Shown here: in pieces, positions 35,648 to 48,600 of the stretch | Position numbering within the stretch: the stretch's first letter is position 1 | How the letters are laid out: the number at the start of each line of letters is the position of its first letter | NCBI RefSeq assembly: GCF_000208745.1 | Contig: NC_030852.1 | Span: forward strand, 5,413,458-5,477,457 | DNA length: 64,000 nt | Direction of reading: 5' to 3' | Source: Theobroma cacao | Taxonomy: Eukaryota; Streptophyta; Magnoliopsida; Malvales; Malvaceae | Made by a program: the position numbers and the translations under genes | Notes under the pieces: model-generated | Seen by the model: the letters and a program-made list of their open reading frames with translations, nothing else | Databases searched by the model: none | Told to the model about the DNA's origin: nothing

Positions 35648-38390
35648 CTGCACGTTTGGTTCGTGAAATAGACAGAAATGGAATAGAATTGCTATTCTGT
35701 GAAAATAGAATAAAGTGAGAATAGAATAGAATAGTTATTACTTTATTTGATATTATGAATGGAATAGAGCAGGAATTGCTATTATAACTTATTGCAGTGT
35801 TTGGTTGGTAGAATTAAAATTGAAATAAAAAAGGAATAGGTGATAAAAAGATAGAAATACCCTTGACCATATTAACATTTATTTTCATAAAAAAATAAAA
35901 TTATCCTTATTATCATTTAAATACACATTTATCCTAAAAAGACAATTATCCATCATAATTATATTCATCCCAATTACTAAAAATAATTATAATTTACTCA
36001 CATATTTTTATAAATGGATAATTATTTTAAAATATAATTTAATTATATTATATTTTATCCATCATAATCAATTAAATTTGTGTATAGATGTTTATTTTTA
36101 GCCAATTCTTCACATATTATGAATCATTTACACTTGTGTTTAGAAAAAATATTGGAGAAGAAATATTTGGGAAAAAAATGAAAAAACTAGTAGAAATAGA
36201 AAATCACTTTTTTTGATATATTAAATAGATGCTTGTCTTTGAAATTAAAAAGATAGTCTTCCATTTTTTTCTAAAAAAAAAGGTAAGTTATGTCATTTGA
36301 TATATTAAATAGAAAATCATATCTTTGAAAATAGAAAGATGGCCTTCAATTTTTTCCTAAAAAAAATGTAAATTATGTCTTTTGATATATTAAATACAAA
36401 TTCATATTACCTTTTAAAAAAAGAAGAAAATTATTTCTTTGAACCCAACATGTGGTGCTGAGCAAACATAAATGGCAAAGAGAGAAATAACGTGTCTTTC
36501 AATTTAGATAAGCATTCCATCTCTGGGAAGAAAATGACAATTTACAAGTATAACTAGTGCATATTAGCATGGAAAGTAATAAATAATAAAAGAGCCTTGT
36601 AATACTATAAATGCCTTTTAGATAAAAATATTATTATATATAATTAAAAAATAAGGTCTAGTTTACAAAAATACACTGACTTTGAAAGTAATGGATGAAT
36701 ATTCATCCTATTACACTAACTTACAACATGCATAAAACCAATAAAGTCACTACAATAACATCACCCTTATACAACCACCAACACAACGGTCAACTCAAAA
36801 GGATTTAAACTTGTTAATGAACCTCACAATTAGTATCAACATCAACCACAAGTGCCAAAAAGTTACAATATAAGGAACTTACCTTTACAAAATCAGCCAA
36901 TATAAAATCTTTTTGCCATAGTGGAAACCAATATTAGTATTTCCAGTTCATGACTCCTTTGGCAATTCAGCCAATATAAAAACTGAAGCGTTTTTGGTCC
37001 ATTACCTAATGCTATATGCTATCATTATGTCCTACTGTTATCATAATATTATTATTAAGTTGTCAACATTCTTTTGGAAAAATCCAACACAATTATTAAA
37101 AAAAAGTCAAACTAACTTGATAAGATATCATCAAATAATGAATTTAATCATTTTGGGATACTAAAATGCTTAACATTGAAGCAAATAACCTATGTTTAAA
37201 AATAAGTGAAGTTCTAGAGCTTTTACACTTCACAACACCACTGATACAATCAGCATTACAGATTCATTAACAAAATAGACAAAGAAAGCAAAGTCACAAC
37301 TTAAATTGGGTTGTTACTCCCCTAAGGGGCACCAGCTTCTGCTTAAACTGGGTTTGGATGAAATTGCACAACGTATTCACAACACAATTAAATTAAGGAT
37401 GCACAGTTAAAAAAAGTGTTAAGGCTTGACAATGTTGTGCTTAATTCTACAGTGGCAAACATCATAGCTAGAATCAGTAGCTTGATGATAATTCCATATT
37501 ATTATTCTCATAACAAAAATCTTTGAATAAGCTAGAACATTGACTCGAAAATTCAGTATTAGCACTATTTCCAGATTTTGTCTCTATTTTTTTAGATATA
37601 AATCTATATTTATTCAAATCAAGCACAAGACCAACTTAAGGCGGTAATTAACCCAATACTAAACCAATTTTACCAAAATCGACCAAAATTCCCAATTGTT
37701 TTCTACCGCTAAAATACTCAATCAACAAAAAATAAAATAAAATTCAAACCACAATTTTTTCCCATAAATTCCAACAACTAAGAATCAAAATTTATAAAAT
37801 TCACACCCCAAATTCACAAGTAAATCAAATCTACTAAATCCCATGATCAACAATAATAATAAAAACCCTTAAATTAAAATTTTGTTACAAGAAGGATTTG
37901 AAGCAAGTACTTGGAATATGGACTGCTGAGAGAGAGGGGAAGACGGGTGAGAGCGACTGAGAGAGAGGGGAAGACGGACGGGTGAGAGAGCGGTTGAAAG
38001 AGAGGGGAAGACTGTTGAGAGAGAGGGGAAGACAGACAGGTGAGAGAGCGGGCTGAGAGAGAGGAGGGGTAGACGGGGGAAGAAGGGTTGAGAGAGGAAA
38101 AAGAGAGAGAAAAAATTAAAACTTTTTATATGAGACAGAGTTGTGATTTTGTAAATCTATTGAGGGTATTTTAGTCATTAAACATTTCAAACCTATTCCA
38201 TGGGTCACAAAATAGAAAAAACTAAGGGAGGCACGGGTATTACCCATTCCAGACTTAAACCCAAGTTGACAGAATTGCTATTCTTGAGGAATTCCTATTC
38301 CTCATTCTATTTGACAACCAAACAAGGGAATAGGGTTTGCATGGGAATAAAGGGGGAATAACATAGCTATTCCCCATACCAAACGCACCA
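35648..38390. mobile_element. Non-autonomous PIF/Harbinger-like element nested in the LTR
   Basis: Imperfect inward termini (ctgcacgtttggt and tggtgcgtttggt) with a 3-base tta duplication at 35645-35647 and 38391-38393. Subterminal blocks rich in (g)gaatag also pair in inverted orientation (tagaattgctattct near 35686; gaattgctattcttgagg near 38271). 2743 bases, no transposase or other frame recognised. The interior carries the purine-rich minisatellite at 37923. Confidence 0.7.
37923..38078 (+). repeat. Purine-rich minisatellite
   Basis: About five imperfect units of the type ctgagagagaggggaagacg, with a variable ggtgagagagcgg tail, one unit lacking the tail. Inside the Harbinger-like element. 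Confidence 0.8.
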
Positions 38391-38974
38391 TTAGGGAAAA
38401 GGGCAGCTTTATAGCTTCTTTTTTGGGTGCTAGGGGTGCCACCTGTGCTCCCCTAGCCTTGCGAGGCACCTGCCAGACGCGAATTTTTCATGTTTGGTAT
38501 GGTGGCATTGTCCTTGGTAGGGTGCATTTTGAGCAATACCCAGCTGGCATCTCTCTTCTTCTTTTTTTTTTAATTTTTTTATTTTGTTTTCTTGTTCTTC
38601 CTAGTTTCTAAAACATTCTAGAGTTTATTAAGTTTTAATCCTGGCTTGTTAAACTTAATTTCATTTGGTTAGTTTCATATATTTTAATCTCATTTTAACC
38701 AAATGTGTCTGTTTTTACTAACAAGCCCAGTATTTGGGTCTATTCTTTAAGCCTATTGGACACTTAATGGAAATTGACTAAAAATAAAATAAAATAAAGC
38801 ACATAAAAAATAAAAACTAATATATAAATATTAATTATATAAATAAATAAATAAAAGGTGTCTACACATACAATCATTATTGAATAAATAAATCAACTGA
38901 ATTTGACAATCTTTAACCATTCATTTTATATATAAAAGATAGATACTACTAGAAATTAGTAATTATTTTATATT

Positions 38975-41900
38975 TGTAGACACCCTAATTTATCTAAGTA
39001 TAACAAATATTGAAAAATAAATAAAAAATATGAAAATAAAAAAATATATATATAAAAAAAGAGAAGAGATAAATATGAAAGATAAGATATGTTTACACTA
39101 ATCCTACTTCTAGATTAAGTCTAAAAAAGATTCAGATTGAAATTCAAATAAGAGTGCAACACATTGGCCATAAATATAGCCAAGCCTCATATAAAAAAAG
39201 GTTAAGAAAAAGAGTTTTTGGAGTTTTGGAATTTTTGATTTTTTTAGATCTTGGAAAATTGGCTTAATTTCTAAAGAAACTATTTCGATTAAAGGGACAA
39301 GAGCATTGAGAGGATTTTTCTAAGAAAATTTTGTCACGACCCGAAACCTCCCTCAGGCCCATGACAATCGTCGCGACGGCCCGATTGACACTCATTATCC
39401 GGAATGCCAACCGGAACCCCGCAAGGCTTACATATCAGTTTCTTTCCTTTCTTGTGAGCAATCATTGTTAAATTTCGAGTTTTTAGAGAATATATACTAT
39501 TTTAGATAAAAAACAATCAAAATAAAATTTTCGCCACACAGGGGTATTTTGGTCATTTTTTTCTCAAAAATTTCGAAACTGGCTAAAACGTAATATACAA
39601 GTACAAAACACATAATTCATATTCAAAATGAGTTTAAAAGTCTAAAATCTTCATTTAAAACGAAATTACGGTTATTTGAATATAATAAGAAAATAAAAGA
39701 AATATTAAGGAAAATATTCTATTTTCTTATAAAACAATATTTATAGAGTTATACGTGAATAATTTTTATAGCGTAAAAGCTAAATAAATTTATACATACT
39801 GAAATACAGTAAGCCAAAATATTTAATTTAATTTACAATAACAAGAGGGCCCCCGAATAAACAAAAGTAAAGAGGACTGTGAACCTACGGTTTGGAAAAT
39901 GCAGATCCAATGGTAGTCCTCGATGAGATCAGCTATCTACAGTCTATACTGAACCTGAAATGGGTGGAAAGGAGTTGGGTGAGATTTTGCAATCCCAATG
40001 AGTAAACAGACATTATCATAAATATCTAAAGGCGAGTAAAATGGAGGCAAGTTTAAACAACAAATTTCAACCCATTTCATAATGTTTTCAATTTATTTCT
40101 TAAACCATAAAATATTTGTAATTTACCAAAACAATTGTTAAGGCTTATGTCTTTTATTAAAACAAGGCTCAAGCCAAAACTAATCCTCGGGGATACCTTG
40201 GCCGAGGCATCTAACCGAGTCCGCCAAGGGTGTTAAAATATTCACACGTGAAACACATTTTTATTTTTAAAACCAGCCGTTCCTTGGCGTTGGCCGAGTT
40301 ACACATTCACGTGGGGGTTCGACGTGAAGTGAGCTCTAATACTACCCCGGGAGTTACCCTCCTCGCCTCTACAACCGGAGTAACTATATAACTGGGTTTA
40401 CCGTGCCCCTCTAATAGGCAGTCCACGGAAACCCGTCACTGCAGTGACTAACCCACCAATTTTAATAAAATTTCGACAGTATAACGTGGCTTTTATTTAT
40501 TTATCCAGCCTGCATAGTAAAACAACTTACATAAATTTCCCAATGCATTCACAAAATATAGCCACATATACTCATTTCTCATAAGCCATTCCTAGGAAAA
40601 TATATATTTTTCAAGTCAATTTGTAGCCTCCAATTACTCAATTTCATAATCAATACAATATATTTTTATTTGTCACATTTATTCCTAAAACATCAAAAAT
40701 CCCGTTTTAATCTCGTTCTCATTTCATAAAATACATAAAGGGCATTTAAAATAAACTCTAGATAATTTACAATAATAATAAGTTTACTCACCGTTTGTAC
40801 AAACTAAAAGCTTTCTAAGCGCCCCGATCACTACTCGTCGGGTACGACTTCTTTGCCTTTTCCGGAAGGCTCTCCTCCTAGACACATTACAAAAATTTAC
40901 ACAATTCATCACATTGATGCTAAATCACTATATAATTAACTTAAATCCTATACTAATGCATGGTATGAAATGCAATAGCCTAAAACGGCTTAAACGCGGT
41001 ATTAACCTATTTTTGGCACTTTGCCCGATAAATTGCTAACGCGCTCCATTTTAGCTCTAAATCATCCCATTCTCTCTCCAACATTTCTAACCATTAAATA
41101 TCAGCCAATAACCTTCTAAAAACAACAAAATCAGCTCACTCCCTTCCTTGGAAAATTCGGCCAAAAATGGGACATTAACTCGGTTAATTTTCTACTTTGT
41201 TTTTCTATCACGTTTAATCGTTTTTCATCATTTTCTCTTCATTTCCCTTAGAATAAAATCAATTCATCATCATTGTACAGCATTGAGCATCCAGCCAAGA
41301 GTGGGTATTGTGAAAATTTAATGATTTCTTGCCCAATTTAATTTCTAAACACATTTAACTAACTAAAACTATCAATTTAACTAAAAATCAAAACCTAAAA
41401 ATTTCAATTTCTCTCCCCTAGAATTTCGTCCAGCCCTTGATATCACTTTTTGATCTCTCTCCTCAAGCATGCTAAATGGAAATAAAGGCATAGGAAAGGT
41501 AGAAATCAAGCTAAAATCGAAAAATCTTACCGTTAGACGCGTAAACGGTCGAAAACCGCGAATTTCCCTTTGAATTTTCTTGTTTCTCTTTGGTTTTTCT
41601 TTTTTTCTTCCTTTCCTCTCTATTTCCTCTCTTGTTCTTCCTTATGGCCGGCCAGCACTTAAAATTTGGGTTTAAATGGGCTGACTTTTCATTAAAATAA
41701 TATTATATCATTAAAAAATGCCACATGTCACTTTCCCATTGGCCCATTTTTAAAATTTCATCCATTTGTTTCCAAATTTTCACCATACACTTGTCTCATA
41801 TATTCATAGCTTAGATAAAATTCTCAGACTCATCCAAAGTCTCGGTGGAGTAATTTTTGAAATTTACACTTTTGCCCCCGTAAAAGTCAAAAATTACATT

Positions 41901-43746
41901 TTTGCCCCAAAAATTGAAAAATTGCCCATAGACATATTTTTCATCCCTTATTCTCATACCATTCTCCAATTTGTCAAATTTGATCTAAATTCTCTCAAAA
42001 TCCCAAATTTTGTCCGCAGGTGGCAAAATTACGATTTTGCCCTTACACTCCAAAAATCACCAGAATTAAACTTTTTCACTTCCTATCATTAAATTATACT
42101 CCAAATAGTTAATCTTGGTCAAAAAATTTCACTTCATGATCAAATTATTATCTTAGGTGGCAAAATGACGATTTTACCTTTGAACATCAAAATTTTCAAT
42201 TTTACCCTAAATGAACCCTCGAACTTCGAACAATCATTTTTGTCATTTCTGGACTATAAAATATTAAATTTCATCCTACAATTCCTATTTGAACTAGTTC
42301 GAAGTTAAATCAACTTAAGTGTACCGTTAGGTACGATATCGGGTTTCGTCTTTTCTTATGTGCTTTCCTAGCATAATAACATGCTACTCAGTGCATGTAT
42401 GTAATGACATGTATTTATAGGGTCGGGTTTTACAAATTTGGTAAATTTTCGTTGTCAATGAATAGCAACTGACGATGATGGACGATGGTGGACACGGTGG
42501 CCGGTGATCGAAATTTGGTAGGGGAAAGATTTCTTTTCTTTAGAGGGAAAAACTCTAAGTTAAAGAGAGAAGAAGAAGAAGGCAATAAAGGAAAATAGAG
42601 TTTTATACTATAAGCAAAACAACATAGTTTTATTTCAACTAAAAGCAGGAAATTTTGTGGATTGAATCTCATGGATCTGGCCCACTTTAATTTATTTGGG
42701 TAACTTTGACCCAATAGCTTGGTTTTGTTTTTGGGTTTCTCAACTCAATTAGATGAGTTCTTGTATTTTTTTATTGATTTGTTTTTAAATATTTTGAATT
42801 ATTTTCTTTTATGATTTTTTATTTCTATTTATTTATTTTTTTTGGGTCTTTCAAAATTAGGAGCTAATACATAATTTGCGTGAGTTTTCCAATGATGAAA
42901 TCTCATGAAAATTAAAAGTGATTTCTTGGAGAATTACTAGGTGAGAGAATTTTTCAAAAATTTACCATAAGTGTTTGAGAAATTTTGGAAAATTTTCAAT
43001 ATCGAGGATTTCTATTTATAATATATAAGGAAAATAAAAATTGAATATTGAACTAGAATAGAATTAAATAAATAAACTCTCTAATGATAAAATCTTAAGA
43101 AAACCAAAAGTGACTTCTTGGGAATTTCTAGATGAGAGAATTTTTCAAAAATTTACGATAAGTGTATGGGAGATTTTAGAAAATTTTCAATATTAAGAAT
43201 TTTTATTTATTTCAAAAAACTAATAAAATAAAAATAGACAAAAATAAATTAAAAGATAAAATTATAGAATTAAATAAATAAATTCTCCAATGATGAAATA
43301 TCGAGAAAACCAAATGTGGCTTCTTGAGAGTTTCCAGATGAGAGAATTTTTTAAAATTTTACCATGAGTGTTTGGGAGATTCTAAAAAATTTTCAATATC
43401 AAGAATTTTTATTTATTTCAAAAAATTAAAAAATTAGAAATATGTAAGGAAATATAATATTGAACTAGATTTCATTTAGTAAGGTTTAAAGGACACATAA
43501 TTAATAGAGTACCAATTAAATGAGTGTTGTGAGGGTGCTAATACCTTCGTCACATGTAAATGAAGTTCCAAACCCCAAATCTGTTTCGTAAATTAGGATC
43601 TATTATTTTTATGAACTTAAGTCAAGCTTAGGACCTCATTAGAAAAATAGATTCACTTGAGTAGTCAATCACACCTAAATAAAAAAGATTGATGGTGACT
43701 CCTCTTAAGTCAAACGGTTAAGTTTCCAAACTCACAAGTTATGACA
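38975..43746 (+). mobile_element. Solo LTR (TGTAGACACC family), copy B, interrupted
   Basis: The duplicate of 27522-29613. Flanked by the same five-base repeat atatt (38970-38974 and 43747-43751), which shows it inserted before the segmental duplication. It ends gttatgaca. It lacks the MITE of copy A but is split by the solo LTR at 39332-42434. Confidence 0.9.
39332..42434. mobile_element. Solo LTR, 3103 bp, nested
   Basis: Begins tgtcacgacccgaaacc and ends gggttttaca. Perfect five-base duplication aattt (39327-39331 and 42435-42439). Copy A at about 27885 shows the uninterrupted site (taaaatttggtaaaattc). Related to 29696-31959 but longer. No coding region. Confidence 0.93.
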
Positions 43747-43885
43747 ATATTGATAAGATTTTTACATTATACTGTTGCCCTATATTTTATAACTATTTAT
43801 CTTAATTTGCCACTAATACAAGTTATGTACTTCCTCATTTCTTAATATTTTATTATATATTTAACAATCTTTGATAGAATTATTG

Positions 43886-45339
43886 TGTTTGGATAAGTAT
43901 TGTTTTGTAACCATATATGTAAGTGCAGGTTTCTGGTAATTGAAACCAGAGCAAATAACTAACTTCAATTAATACCATTTATCTTTTCCTTTATCAATAA
44001 GAACTATACATTTATGTACTTTAATAATACAATATAGCACAACAACAAAAACTAAAGAAATAAAAATAAATGTATATGGTAAAAGGAAGAGCAAACTGTC
44101 ATGATAGTTAGACATATCTGACAGTTGTGTAATGGTTTATATTCTCTTGACATTTAGCTAAGTACCAATCTACATTTAGAAAGTTGATATACATCATCTA
44201 ACTAAAATAGAAACCTCAAAATTACAAATGTTATTCATTTTGTTTGAACAATGTATTTTTAATGGAAAAAAGTTACTGAATGTTTAATATGATTATTATC
44301 TTCTTTGATTAAGTACTGTTTTAAAACCGTACATTTAAGAGCAACTTTTAGTGATTGAAACCAAAAAAAATAATTATCTTTAATTAATACCATTTTATCT
44401 TTTTGTCTACCACTAAAAACCATACATTACTAATATAATCTATATTTTTGAATATACCAAATTAAAGTCCCCACAAACATTTTTGAATGTACCAAATTAA
44501 AGTCCACTCCAACATAATCTATATTTATTGTAATATTTTCCGTAGCATAGTTATAGGCATCATTTTAGTTATAAATAATAATGAAAAATACAATAAAAAA
44601 GAGTTAAAAATATTATAAATAATAGTAATAAAAGATTTTCTCATGTCTTAGCAAAGTTTTTATTTAAGTATTGAGTAATTTTTAATTTTGGTAAAGATTT
44701 AATTTTTTGTTTATCTTTTTATATGTTAACATTAATATAATCGTATTTTGTTAATTATGATAAGTCTTAACAACCAAATAAAATTAAATATACTGAAAAT
44801 ACTTTATTCATAAATTACATAATTTACATCATCAACTCTTTTACTAGTGTAATTGATATACATTTCGCTTTATATTTGCAAGTGTAAAAGTAATTTGATA
44901 TACTTTGGATGGATGCTTGTAATTTTGATATTAAAAATCCTCTTAATTTGTATTTTTTTTATTCGAGGAAATTTTTTTTTATTTTAATATGACTTTAAAT
45001 ACTTAATAAATACATGAATTGAATTTCATTAAGTATTTTAGGATTTTTGAATGCTTCTTACACTTACAAGAAATTATTTATTTGATGAATTTATAATAAA
45101 ATTTATTAGATTAATTTTCATAATTTATTTTTGTTATTTCAAAATAAAAATCAAATTATAATACTTGTAGTGACACTATATTTAAAAAAACATTGTGAAG
45201 GTGAGAAACATAATTAAAACTATTATTATCAACAAAAATTGATTACGTTACATCAAAATTAAGAAATGGTTGCATTGCAAAAGACAAAAAAAAAAAANNN
45301 NNNNNNNNNNNNNNNNNNNNNNNNNNNAAAAAATAAAAA

Positions 45340-45378
<39 letters not shown>

Positions 45379-45480
45379 TTTTACAAATTACAAAAAGTAT
45401 ATACTTAAACCATGTGAGCAGATGTATTTACATTTTTACCCAAACAAGTATTTTTATTTTCTATTTTTAGGTTGAATTAC
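43886..45480. other. AT-rich intergenic DNA upstream of HRD3A
   Basis: No gene. Two degenerate ~410-base repeats start near 43890 and 44305, both containing agtgattgaaacca-like and attaataccattt blocks. An AT microsatellite lies at 45343-45372. Confidence 0.5.
45298..45327. other. Assembly gap (30 N)
   Basis: Short N run within poly-A/AT sequence upstream of HRD3A, probably a homopolymer or microsatellite resolution failure. Confidence 0.99.
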
Positions 45481-45499
45481 TTAGCCGGAGGCCAAGGGA

Positions 45500-45519
45500 T
45501 GACACATGATGACGTGTCA
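45500..45519 (+). promoter_or_regulatory. Candidate bZIP/UPR element of HRD3A
   Basis: Reads tgacacatgatgacgtgtca. It holds tgacgtgt, close to the UPRE consensus TGACGTG(G/A) bound by ER-stress bZIP factors, as tgac-gt-gtca (an inverted repeat of TGAC half-sites). The outer tgacac/gtgtca also pair. It lies 165-184 bases before the HRD3A start codon. HRD3/SEL1L genes are ER-stress-induced in known species; use of this site is inferred. Confidence 0.45.
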
Positions 45520-45683
45520 AAAAACAATTGGGTGAAGGACCAAAGTGAACGCTGCAAAACCAAAGCACCCGTCTGTCGGTGTGGGCTTTGCTTCCCCGAA
45601 GAAGAAGAAGAAAGTCCCTTCCATTCGAAACAAATCCTCACAGCTATAGCGACGGGCAGCAGGTACGTCTAAAGAAAAGAAGT

Positions 45684-48600
45684 ATGGATCTAAGGTGCCA
45701 TCTCTCATTACTGCGACTTTTACTCTCCCTCCTCCTTTTCTCTCTTTATCCTCTTTCCCTCCACGCCCGCCAGTTCGTTCTCGTCCTCTCCCAGGACGAC
45801 CTCAAAGACGCCCAGAACGACGACGCTTCCTCCCCCGATTCCGATGCTTCCTGGGACGACGACGACTTCGGCGGCACCCACGTTAGGCCAGACGACGAGC
45901 TCGATCCTGGATCATGGCGCCGGCTCTTCGAACCCTCTTCCACCCCCACCTCCACCTTCGACGACGGCACGCTCGGTTCCTACTACGCCGCCGTTGAGAA
46001 AATGATCTCCGCTTCGACCAATGGGGACGCCAGGATGATGGAGGAAGCCGCGGCTGAGATCGAGACGGCAGCAAATACGGAAGGTGATCCACACGCGCGG
46101 TCGGTGCTAGGGTTTTTGCACGGGATGGGGATGATGCTTGAAAGAAACAAAGCTAAAGCTTTTTTAAATCATTATTTCGCTGCAGAAGGTGGCAATGCCC
46201 AGTCCATGATGGCTTTGGCTTATACTTACTCGCGACAAGACGTAAGCTTTGTGTTTATTTTTAAGAAATTTCGAATCGCCTTTTGTGTTTGATTTTAATT
46301 TACCTGAGTAGTTGATATTTTCAAAATTTTCAGATGTATGAAAAAGCGGTTAAATTATATGCTGAATTAGCTGAAATAGCAGTAAACAGTTTTTTGATAT
46401 CCAAAGATTCACCGGTGATCGAACCGGTTAGGATACACAATGGGGCAGAGGAGAATAAGGAAGCTTTAAAGAAGTCAAGAGGGGAAGACGATGAGGATTT
46501 TCAGATATTGGAATATCAAGCACAGAAAGGGAATGCTGGTGCTATGTACAAAATGGGTCTTTTTTACTATTTCGGATTGAGAGGGTTGCGCCGTGATCAT
46601 GCCAAGGCTTTGATGTGGTTTCTGAAAGCTGTGGACAAAGGGGAGCCCAGGTCTATGGAACTTCTTGGTGAGATTTATGCTAGAGGAGCTGGGGTTGAAA
46701 GGAATTACACCAAGGCTCTTGAATGGCTCTCACTTGCGTCGAAACAGGGGCTTTTTTCAGCCTATAATGGGATGGGTTATTTATATGTTAAAGGCTATGG
46801 GGTGGAGAAGAAGAACTACACCAAAGTATGTTCATTTCTCTGCTCACTGCATAAATTTCTTGATTACTATTTCTGTCTTGTTATCACGTGTCTAGTGTTT
46901 CTACTTCTTTTGGTGGCTTCTTGTGACTTAAAAATTACAGGTTCTTGTCTTTTGTTTCAACAGTAATCTTCACACAGCTGGAAGGTTACGCTTCACTATG
47001 AATTATCTTCCTACTCAATGCTGGCTCTGTTTTATAGTTTTTCTCCTTATGGATTGTTTTGACGATTGAAACTTATGGCGAACAATGATCCTGAATTCCA
47101 TTTTTCAAGCTGTGCTTTCATCAACTACTAATCTGGAGTTATTGTGATGAGTCAGATAAAAGATGGTGCATGCTTCAGATTTTGTAGCTTTTATAACTAA
47201 CATTGGAGATAATTATTCACAGATGGGGTTTACATAGTTTTGAATCTGGGAACAGTAATACTAGCTGAGAATTTAATGGAATTTTTTTTTGAAAAAAACA
47301 AGAAAGAAAAGAATTTTCCAGACTCCAGACCCCTTAAGAAAAAAAAAAAACTGATATATGTGGTTTATCGTTAGTATGTTAATTGTAGAGTTTTGCCAGA
47401 AACTGATTCCTTTTTTATGCAGGCAAAAGAGTACTTTGAGAGGGCCGCTGATAATGAGGATGCTGGCGGGCACTATAACTTGGGGGTAATGTACCTTAAA
47501 GGGATTGGAGTGAAGAAAGATGTGAAGATTGCTTGTAAATGTTTTATTGTGGCAGCTAATGCAGGTCAACCAAAGGCGTTTTATCAGTTGGCTAAGATGT
47601 TTCATACGGGTGTTGGGCTTAAAAAGAATCTTCCTATGGTAAATACTATGGTTTATGCTTATAGTTGCTGTTTTCTAATTTTTACCTTGTTATGAGTCCT
47701 ATATCTTTATGAATGACATTCTTAAACTCCCTTGTGCTTAACTTAAAGGTTTCTAGCTTGGTACCGGAAGAATTTTCCCTTTTGTCATAATTTTTCACCT
47801 TGTGAAGTTGCTGGTTGCATATTTTTCATCCATGCTCTAATTTTCACCCTTGTCCTAATTTCTATTGGGGTTGAGGGTTAACAAATGCAGCATGCTGCAG
47901 TATTTCAATATTCTCGTTTATCTTTCTATTATAAGCAAAAGATAGGTTTGACTTATCAAGGTCCTTTGAGTACTTAGATTTGCTTGATTTTGGACCTAAA
48001 TGAGGAATTTTGTTTAATTTTCTCTTAAAATAACTTGGTTTTAACTGGTAAATATGTGGTTGCCTGTTATGCTAAGAAGTACCATACATAGCAAAAGAAA
48101 TGATTTGAATGCTAAAGATTGTCCTAGAACAGTTGAATGTTATTTTACATGCTACAAGCTAGATTGCTGCTGTCCATGACTGGTATTCTGGTTGTGATGA
48201 TAATATTTAATTTCTTGACCTGACAACTTGATGGAAAATGGGACTGCTTTCTTCACTTCTAGCCATGCTTTTCTTTTTGACGGGCCTAAAATCAAAAAGG
48301 AAAACAAATTTCTGAGAGTTGTAAAAATATGTGACACTCATAAGTTTTAATCAGTTAAAAGAAGTCACAATAAATGTAACTAACCTTTACTATATTTAAT
48401 GTGTGCATTGTGACATGAATCCTTTTGAATCATGAATGGTTCTAATGTACATAAGCTCCCATGTACTTGAATTTGATCTTTTTCTGATTCTTTTTTCAGG
48501 CTACTGCATTGTACAAACTAGTTGCTGAACGGGGACCATGGAGTTCGCTGTCTAGATGGGCACTTGAATCATACCTCAAAGGTGATGTGGGCAAGGCATT

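Larger units (their letters stand above)
33740..38866 (-). mobile_element. Solo LTR (TGTAGACACC family), inverted, with nested insertion
   Basis: Read on the minus strand it begins tgtagacacc and ends ..acgttacgaca, the same style as 27522-29613. The flanks cacac (33735-33739) and catac (38867-38871) are a near-perfect five-base duplication. Copy A (about 27415) has the empty site. Total 5127 bases, of which 35648-38390 is a later insertion. No retrotransposon genes. Its outward end lies 108 bases from the plus-oriented LTR at 38975. Confidence 0.82.
32038..43885. repeat. Segmental duplication, copy B
   Basis: Follows copy A head to tail. Without later insertions it would be about 3.6 kb: the VPS26C 5' fragment, the AT-rich tandem block and the TGTAGACACC solo LTR. 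Insertions present only in B are 33740-38866 and 39332-42434. The right boundary is approximate. Confidence 0.83.

Noticed and set aside
45579..45683. Upstream in-frame ATG for HRD3A
   Set aside because: It would add an Arg-rich 35-residue extension before a good signal peptide. The ATG at 45684 gives the known family length of 678.
45746..46094. Antisense frames over HRD3A exon 1
   Set aside because: They arise from the GC-rich acidic-repeat coding region and have no family signature.
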